Positions 58,847 to 64,000 of a stretch of 64,000 bases of DNA are shown piece after piece. Position 1 is the first letter of the stretch, and each line of letters begins with the position of its first letter. The DNA comes from Planococcus chinensis. Lineage in GTDB: Bacteria > Bacillota > Bacilli > Bacillales_A > Planococcaceae. The position numbers and the translations under genes are program-made. The DNA is taken from contig NZ_JABWTK010000001.1 in the NCBI RefSeq assembly GCF_020071995.1, forward strand, positions 558,001 through 622,000, given 5' to 3'. The notes under the pieces are model-generated. The model saw only the letters and a list, made by a program, of their open reading frames with translations. It ran no database searches and was not told where the DNA came from.

Positions 58847-60972
58847 ATGAGCAATTTTTTTGAACGCAAACAAAAACAACTCGGAGTGGAACTGAACAAA
58901 ATTCAACGCAAAGCTGTGGAGCGGACAGAAGGGCCGCTGCTCCTATTGGCGTGTCCCGGATCGGGCAAAACAACAACAATGATTATGCGTGTCGGGTATT
59001 TGATTGAAGAGAAAAAAGTGCAGCCGCATCGCATAAAAGCCATCACGTTCAGCAAGGCATCTGCTATCGATATGCAGGAGCGCTACAAACGTTTTTTCCC
59101 AAAGCTTGCACCGGTTGATTTCTCAACGATCCATAGCCTGGCTTTTCAAATCACACGGGAATACTTTGCAGAGTCCCGTTACGTGATGATTGAAGGCAGC
59201 GAATCGCATGGTCTTCACAAAAAGCGGCTGCTGCGTGAAATGTTCGAAACGGAAGTCGGAGAACCGATTACCGACGACCAACTGGATGAATTGACTTCGT
59301 TCATCAGTTTTGTGAAAAACAAAATGACGCCAAGGGAACAATGGAAAAAGTTAGATGCGCCTTTTGAAGGGGCAATTGAGATATTAAAGACGTACGAGGC
59401 ATTTAAAGAAAACTACGATGTCCGCTTGGTCGATTTTGATGACATGCTTTCCCTCGCGAATGAAGCGCTGGAGAAAGATGCGGACTTGCTTGCGAAGTAC
59501 CAGAATCGCTGGGACTATGTCATGACCGATGAAAGCCAGGACACTTCGATGATTCAGCATGCCATCGTGGAAAAACTGGTGGCCCGCCACAACAACCTGT
59601 GTGTGGTCGCAGATGATGACCAGTCGATTTATACATGGCGCGCCGCAGAACCGACGTATTTGCTGAAGTTTAAAAATGTGTATCCGGATGCTTATGTGAT
59701 GAAAATGGAACGCAATTACCGCTCCTCCAAGAATATTGTAGAGGCCGCGAATTTATTCATTAAAACCAATAAAAAGCGGCATGACAAAAATATGTTCACC
59801 AAGCAGCCGGAAGGAGATCCGATTGTCATCCGGCGCCTCGCTTCAGAAGAAGCGCAGCTGAAGTACGTCATGAAAGAGTTGAAGGAATTGAAGCATTTCG
59901 GCGACGTGGCCATTCTTTACCGCAACAATTCCTCTTCGACGCTTTTGATGAGTGAGCTGGACCGACTGGGCATTCCTTTTTATATGAAAGACGCGGACAA
60001 CCGCTTCTTCTCGCACTGGATTGTGGAGGATATGCTGAATTTTATGCGATTCAGCTTGAAGCCGGAACGCGTCGACATTTACGCGAAAATCGCTTCGAAA
60101 ACAAATGCCTACTGGTCGGGGAGCCAATTGAAGCAGTTGAGCCGCATGAAGCCGACTGTAAAAAATGCTTTCGATGAAATCAATTTGAACATTACATTAA
60201 AGGACTATCAACTCAAAATTCTTGCCGAGCAGAAAAAATGGTTTGATGCATTGAATGGCATGAAACCCCTAAAAGTGATCCGGACAATCCGGGCGGATTT
60301 GGGATACGATCAAATGCTTGCAAGCCGCGCGGAAAAGTTCGGTATGCGCCTGCAGTATTTGGAACAGATCTTGATTACGCTTGAGCAAATCGCCGAACCG
60401 CTTTCAAGCATGACTGAATTTGCGAAAAGGCTGAAGGAATTGGAGCAAGTCACCCAAAATGCAAAAGCGGAAAAAACAGATGATATGCTGACCTTATCCA
60501 CTTTCCACAGTTCCAAAGGCTTGGAATTTGAACGTGTGTATATGATCGATTTGGTGGAAGGGATTATTCCGACCGAAGAAGATGCAGAAAACCCGGACAC
60601 TTTGGAAGAAGCACGTCGGTTGTTTTACGTCGGCATGACGCGTGCCAAAAAGCATTTGGAACTGATCAGCTATGACAGCGAGTCCCGCTTTGTGGATGAA
60701 GTGCGGGATATTGTGGTGCCGGAGAAGCCAGTAGCCAAAAAAAACGGACGGTCGCTAAGACACCGATTAAAGTGGACGTTCCGGATAACCCGAATGCCGC
60801 TAAAAGGGAAGATGAACTTTTGGAAGGGGCCAGAGTTCGCCATCGTGTTTTTGGAACGGGCAAAATCATTGAACGGGATCATGAACGGATTTCGATCCAA
60901 TTTGCAAAAGAGCGAAAAGAATTGCTGATTGATATTTGTTTGAGCTATAAGTTATTGGAAGTGTTGGATTAA
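58847..60972 (+). CDS. yjcD: UvrD/PcrA-like superfamily 1 helicase (YjcD-like), interrupted by a frameshift
   Basis: The first frame (58847-60928) holds a full SF1 helicase core. Walker A is ACPGSGKTTT near residue 34, FDDMLSLA near 202, Walker B-like TDESQD near 227, DDQSIYTWRAA, RNYRSS, and late motifs TFHSSKGLEFERVYMIDLVEG and RRLFYVGMTRAKK. It then runs into 60 unrelated residues. The true tail of the family, ARVRHRVFGTGKIIERD, lies in the next frame (60772-60972). The switch maps to an A8 tract at 60737-60744, where nine A would join both parts as PVAKKKRTVAKTPIKVDV and give about 708 residues. Either a real truncation, polymerase slippage, or a base-call error. ATG 58847 has GAAGGAG upstream. 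Confidence 0.88.
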
Positions 60973-61004
60973 CAACAAGAGTTTAAGGACGCGGAGATGG
61001 GACA

Positions 61005-62273
61005 ATGAGGATTAGGGATTGGGATCGAAGTTTAAAAGTTCGCCTGGTAGGCGAATTTTTTATGAACACAAGTTATTGGATGGTATTTCCATTTCTTGCG
61101 ATATATTTTGCAGATGAATTCGGAAAAGGGACGGCGGGGCTTTTGCTCGTCATCTCGCAAGTTTTTTCAGTAGCGGCCAACTTGGTCGGCGGTTATTGTG
61201 CAGACCGTTTCGGCAGGCGCACAATGCTCGTATTTGCCTCGATTGCCCAAGGCGGGGCATTTTTGCTGTTCGCATTTGCCAATTCGCCGTGGCTTGAATC
61301 GCCTGAGCTTGGATTTATCGCCTTCACCTTGGCAGGCATGTGCAGTTCGCTTTACTGGCCAGCCAGCCAAGCGATGATTGCAGATGTTATTCCAGAGAAA
61401 TACAGAAGCGATGTATTTGCTATTTTTTACACGACTTTGAATATTGCAGTTGTCGTCGGGCCGTTATTTGGAGCGGTGCTGTTTTTCACATACCGTTTTG
61501 AACTGCTGCTGATTGTAGCAGTCATTTCGATGGTGCTGGGCCTGATTCTCCGGCTTTATACAAACGAAACTTTGTCCAAGGAATTGGCTGGCCAATGGGC
61601 AACAGAAGAAAAAACAGGGTGGGCTTCAGCTGTAGCTAAGCAGTTTAAGGAATACGGCCTTATTTTCAATGACCGCCTGTTTTTGCTTTTTGTCATTGCT
61701 GGCGTTTTGGTGGCACAAACGTTCATGCAGCTGGACTTATTGATTCCGGTTTATTTGAAAGAAACCATCGATGTCCAAACGATTGCTTCTTTCTTCGGAA
61801 GAGAATGGACGGTGACCGGCGAAACTTCTTTCGGTTTCCTGCTGTCTGAAAACGGCTTGCTGGTGGCATTGCTGACTGTAATCGTAACGCGGTGGATGAC
61901 GCAGTTTCCGGAGAAATGGGTCTTTTTCATATCCACTCTTCTCTACGCAGCGGCCATGCTGCTGTTTCCGGTTACGTCGTGGTTCTGGATGTTTGTCGTC
62001 GCGATGGGGATTTTCACTTTTGCCGAACTGATGGTTGTGGGAGTACAGCAAAGCTTTATCTCGAAACTAGCACCAGAAGACAAACGGGGCCAGTACTTTG
62101 CAGCAGCCAGTTTGCGCTATACAATTGGCCGGATGATTGCACCACTTTCCATCCCGATGACGGCGTGGTTTGGATTCGGTTGGACATTCGCCATCTTGGC
62201 GGCTTTGGCTGTAATCAGCGGATTCGTCTACTTAGCGATGTTTCGATTGTTTGAAAAAAGGCCTTCCCATTGA
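61005..62273 (+). CDS. MFS transporter
   Basis: A 422-residue 12-span permease. The loop 2-3 signature is GGYCADRFGRRTM near residue 63-75, and SSLYWPASQAMIADVIPEKYRSD near 116 is common in the multidrug/sugar-efflux branch. A cytoplasmic central loop and a large insert near 250-275 (IDVQTIASFFGREW) precede helix 8. Substrate unknown. GGAGATGG precedes ATG 61005. Its TGA lies in the loop of the following terminator. Confidence 0.9.
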   Translation: MRIRDWDRSLKVRLVGEFFMNTSYWMVFPFLAIYFADEFGKGTAGLLLVISQVFSVAANLVGGYCADRFGRRTMLVFASIAQGGAFLLFAFANSPWLESPELGFIAFTLAGMCSSLYWPASQAMIADVIPEKYRSDVFAIFYTTLNIAVVVGPLFGAVLFFTYRFELLLIVAVISMVLGLILRLYTNETLSKELAGQWATEEKTGWASAVAKQFKEYGLIFNDRLFLLFVIAGVLVAQTFMQLDLLIPVYLKETIDVQTIASFFGREWTVTGETSFGFLLSENGLLVALLTVIVTRWMTQFPEKWVFFISTLLYAAAMLLFPVTSWFWMFVVAMGIFTFAELMVVGVQQSFISKLAPEDKRGQYFAAASLRYTIGRMIAPLSIPMTAWFGFGWTFAILAALAVISGFVYLAMFRLFEKRPSH

Positions 62274-62286
62274 GGAAGGCCTTTTC
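62255..62286. terminator. Bidirectional terminator between MFS and DUF3243 genes
   Basis: AAAAGGCCTTCC-CATTGA-GGAAGGCCTTTT; the MFS stop is in the loop and the minus-strand stop at 62288 is two bases away. Confidence 0.92.
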
Positions 62287-62287
62287 A

Positions 62288-62596
62288 TTATTCTTTTTTC
62301 ACTAATCGTAAAAGCATGTGGGCTAACATATGGCGTTCTTCTTTTTCCCCTACACTCCATAATTGCTGCAAAACATATTCTTCGCGGTTTTTTGGATCTT
62401 CATTTTTCGCCAAGTAATCGGCGACTTTTTCAGTGATTTGTGCTAAGCGTTCTTCGCTTAATCCCATTTTCTCGCCCAGCTCAACTTTCGAGCTTAAGTA
62501 TTGTTTGAAGTGTTCAAAATTCGCTAAAATATCCTCCTTTTTTTCATTGTCGAAGGACTTTAGTTTGTCATCTACTTTTTTATCGATATTTTCCAT
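62288..62596 (-). CDS. DUF3243 family protein (YmfJ-like)
   Basis: A 102-residue soluble helical protein. A Lys/Asp-rich N-terminus is followed by the DUF3243 part: FEHFKQYLSSKVELGEKMGLS, VADYLAKNEDPKNREE and LWSVGEKEERHMLAHMLLRLV. This matches B. subtilis YmfJ with an N-terminal extension. Function unknown. ATG 62596 is ten bases after AAGGAG; GTG 62605 is too near the ribosome site. Single gene with a shared terminator. Confidence 0.88.
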   Translation of the reverse strand: MENIDKKVDDKLKSFDNEKKEDILANFEHFKQYLSSKVELGEKMGLSEERLAQITEKVADYLAKNEDPKNREEYVLQQLWSVGEKEERHMLAHMLLRLVKKE

Positions 62597-62691
62597 TTTA
62601 GTCACACTCCTTATATTTTTCTTGCACTACCTGTTTACCTCGCGTGCCTACTTTTAAACGTCAGAATAATTAAAATAGTAATTAGTTGACT

Positions 62692-62716
62692 GTTTAACGA
62701 AAAAGACTTAGGGTAT
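62692..62716 (+). promoter_or_regulatory. Sigma-B promoter of the VLRF1-type gene
   Basis: GTTTAA (62692-62697), 13-bp spacer, GGGTAT (62711-62716): an exact match to the sigma-B consensus, 40 bp before the start codon. Confidence 0.88.
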
Positions 62717-62756
62717 TGAGATAAGTAGGATGGATTTTAAGGAGGATGATGAATGT

Positions 62757-63596
62757 ATGACATTATACGACGAAATTCAGAAACTCAAAGCTTTCAATTG
62801 TGAAGACCGCTGTGTTTTAAGTGTGTATCTCAATACGAACCCCGCAGATTTAAATGCACAGAACGGGGCATGGAAAATACACCTTAAAAATGGACTGAAG
62901 CGGATTGAGGAATATATAACAGCCTCCCAAAATGAGAAAGAACTTAAAACCTACCAAACCTTAAGAAAAAAAGTTGAACGAGAAATTAATGACCATCGAG
63001 ATGACCTGAATAAGGGCGTTGTCATTTTTGCGTCTCCACAAGATAATCTGTGGTTTGTGCATTATGTGCAAGTGCCGGTTAAAACAAGTTTCCACTGGGA
63101 AAACGCGCCTGCATTGGATGAATTGAGATATATGTATAAAGCCTATCCATATGCCGGCATTGTGCTGCCAAGCTTTAAAGGAGTTCGGATTCTGGATACT
63201 TCGATGGGAATTATCAATGAAGAAGTCTTCGAAGAATTCGATTCAGGACTGGATGTCTGGAATGAACAGAAAGGCGTGCACTCCGCAACCCATACAGCAG
63301 GCGGGAGCACAGGATCTTTCAATGCCGGAAGCCATGTCGGAGGGAACTCAGGAAGTGCAGCAGACGACTTTAACTGGCGCATGAAAGAAAACCTGGAGCG
63401 CTTCTACAAGGACATGGCGGGCAAAATTGAGAAAATGAAAAAAGAGCGCCATTGGGATGAAGTTCACATTGTTGGCGAAACCGAACAGGCTAAAGCTTTT
63501 GCGAAGGGATTGCCGAAAAAACCGGCAAGCTGCATCTACAAAAACTTGGCAAATGCCAATCCGAGCCAGATTATCCATGAAGTATTTGAAAAATAA
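62757..63596 (+). CDS. VLRF1 family aeRF1-type release-factor-like protein (baeRF group)
   Basis: A 279-residue protein: VLSVYLNTNP near residue 21, GVVIFASPQDNLWFV near 98, YAGIVLPSFKGVRILD near 142, then a Gly/Ser-rich linker with HTAGGSTGSFNAGSHVGG and the C-terminal part VHIVGETEQAKAFAKGLP. This arrangement resembles bacterial relatives of archaeo-eukaryotic release factor 1, thought to act in ribosome rescue or stress translation. The catalytic GGQ is not seen; the family's replacement loop would lie near the Gly-rich stretch. ATG 62757 lies behind AAGGAGG. A perfect sigma-B promoter points to general stress. Confidence 0.8.
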   Translation: MTLYDEIQKLKAFNCEDRCVLSVYLNTNPADLNAQNGAWKIHLKNGLKRIEEYITASQNEKELKTYQTLRKKVEREINDHRDDLNKGVVIFASPQDNLWFVHYVQVPVKTSFHWENAPALDELRYMYKAYPYAGIVLPSFKGVRILDTSMGIINEEVFEEFDSGLDVWNEQKGVHSATHTAGGSTGSFNAGSHVGGNSGSAADDFNWRMKENLERFYKDMAGKIEKMKKERHWDEVHIVGETEQAKAFAKGLPKKPASCIYKNLANANPSQIIHEVFEK

Positions 63597-63601
63597 GATC
63601 A

Positions 63602-63637
63602 AAAGGCCTCAGCACTGTGCTGGGGCCTTTCTTTTTT
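63602..63637. terminator. Terminator between VLRF1-type and FhuF-like genes
   Basis: AAAGGCCTCAGCA-CTG-TGCTGGGGCCTTT followed by CTTTTTT; overlaps the stop of the minus-strand gene. Confidence 0.9.
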
Positions 63638-64000
63638 AACGGGGCTGCGGACAAAATGTGCAAGTGGCAAAAGCAGGCAGTTCCTTGTATAGGCAGCAGG
63701 TTTTCCGCAACGGCCCGGAAACAGCTCGATCCAAAGAAGTAGTGCCCAACAGTTTTTGAAGATAAGAAGTTTTAATCGGCGTCCAATTTGCCGGTTCACA
63801 CAGCCAGTCGAGATCTTCAGCGGTTCTTCTCGGTTCTCTTTTTTCCAAAGTGGCATAAAACCAGACGACGGATCCGAGCACATTTTCCCAAAGAATAATG
63901 GGCGAGATTTTTACATATTTCCGAAATTCCTTGATGAGGCTATCCACTTGCTCCGTTAAAATGAAATGCATCGCCTCATGCCGTTTTTCAGGAGAGACCG
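63636..64000 (-). CDS. FhuF-like siderophore-iron reductase (2Fe-2S) or IucA/IucC C-terminal-domain protein, cut by window end
   Basis: The frame is open to the end of the window, so the 5' part is missing; about 120 C-terminal residues are visible. The C-terminus RKTCCLYKELPAFATCTFC has the Cys-Cys-x10-Cys-x2-Cys arrangement used by FhuF-type proteins to hold a 2Fe-2S cluster. These cytoplasmic proteins release iron from imported ferric siderophores. Upstream parts VLGSVVWFYATLEKR fit the same family. The ATG at 63971 is internal. No iron-box can be judged because the promoter is outside. Confidence 0.75.
   Translation of the reverse strand, partial: VSPEKRHEAMHFILTEQVDSLIKEFRKYVKISPIILWENVLGSVVWFYATLEKREPRRTAEDLDWLCEPANWTPIKTSYLQKLLGTTSLDRAVSGPLRKTCCLYKELPAFATCTFCPQPR

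Overview
The window looks like chromosomal DNA from an aerobic, low-to-mid GC, Gram-positive bacterium of the Planococcaceae/Bacillaceae, most likely Planococcus or a close relative. This is inferred from B. subtilis-like orthologues (ysaA, nos, yeeI, rbs, yfbR, ywbE, yjcD, ymfJ, mhqD and ywr-type genes). It also rests on AGGAGG-type ribosome binding sites with frequent TTG/GTG starts, T-box and S-box leaders, two sigma-B promoters, a Bacillus-type LexA box, and GC-rich intergenic repeats of a kind I recall from this group. No rRNA, tRNA, CRISPR array, transposase or phage gene was seen.

Layout. 1-3.5 kb: end of a CoA-transferase, an acyl-CoA dehydrogenase and an M20 amidohydrolase. 3.7-6.8 kb: a T-box-controlled serine pair (AGAT-type aminotransferase and serA). 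7.4-13.1 kb: HAD phosphatase, nitric oxide synthase, SDR, YeeI, TetR regulator and quinone reductase. 13.4-16.5 kb: a dicarboxylate/glutamate-type symporter and a secreted M4 protease. 16.6-22.3 kb: a complete ribose operon rbsRKDACB behind an RbsR operator. 22.4-26 kb: a membrane-lipid-like trio (papain-like hydrolase, GT28 glycosyltransferase, DedA) and an S-box-controlled FMN reductase. 26-30.3 kb: PBP4-type carboxypeptidase, two small-amide/peptide hydrolases and a methyltransferase. 30.3-42.8 kb: single genes including YihY, a LexA-controlled YolD-like protein, a CNNM transporter, YfbR, an SRAP DNA-crosslink protein, a patatin, a PadR/DUF4097 pair and pirin. 42.9-51.9 kb: an Lrp regulator, a peptide ABC transporter, gamma-glutamyltransferase and split ChrA, resembling the B. 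subtilis ywrA-D group plus a transporter. 52.5-64 kb: Rrf2, Hsp33, MhqD under an MhqR-like operator, glutaminase, a sigma-B-driven stress protein, a frameshifted UvrD-like helicase, MFS, a sigma-B-driven VLRF1-type factor and a truncated FhuF-like protein.

The most unusual feature is a family of five modular, non-coding intergenic repeats of about 340-540 bp at 1625-2056, 6852-7354, 34677-35012, 39426-39895 and 51901-52444. Four have imperfect terminal inverted repeats of the form CAG..TGT.GAGAAA. They sit exactly between two direct copies of the local rho-independent terminator hairpin, including its loop. The terminator sequence differs from locus to locus, so the duplicated hairpin belongs to the target and not to the element. 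This suggests a terminator-targeting, MITE-like element that duplicates a whole stem-loop of about 27-34 bp. The mechanism is inference; the repeated sequences are seen directly.

Start codons were chosen from Shine-Dalgarno spacing and family N-termini, and several differ from the longest reading frame. All family names come from recalled motifs and alignments, not from searches.
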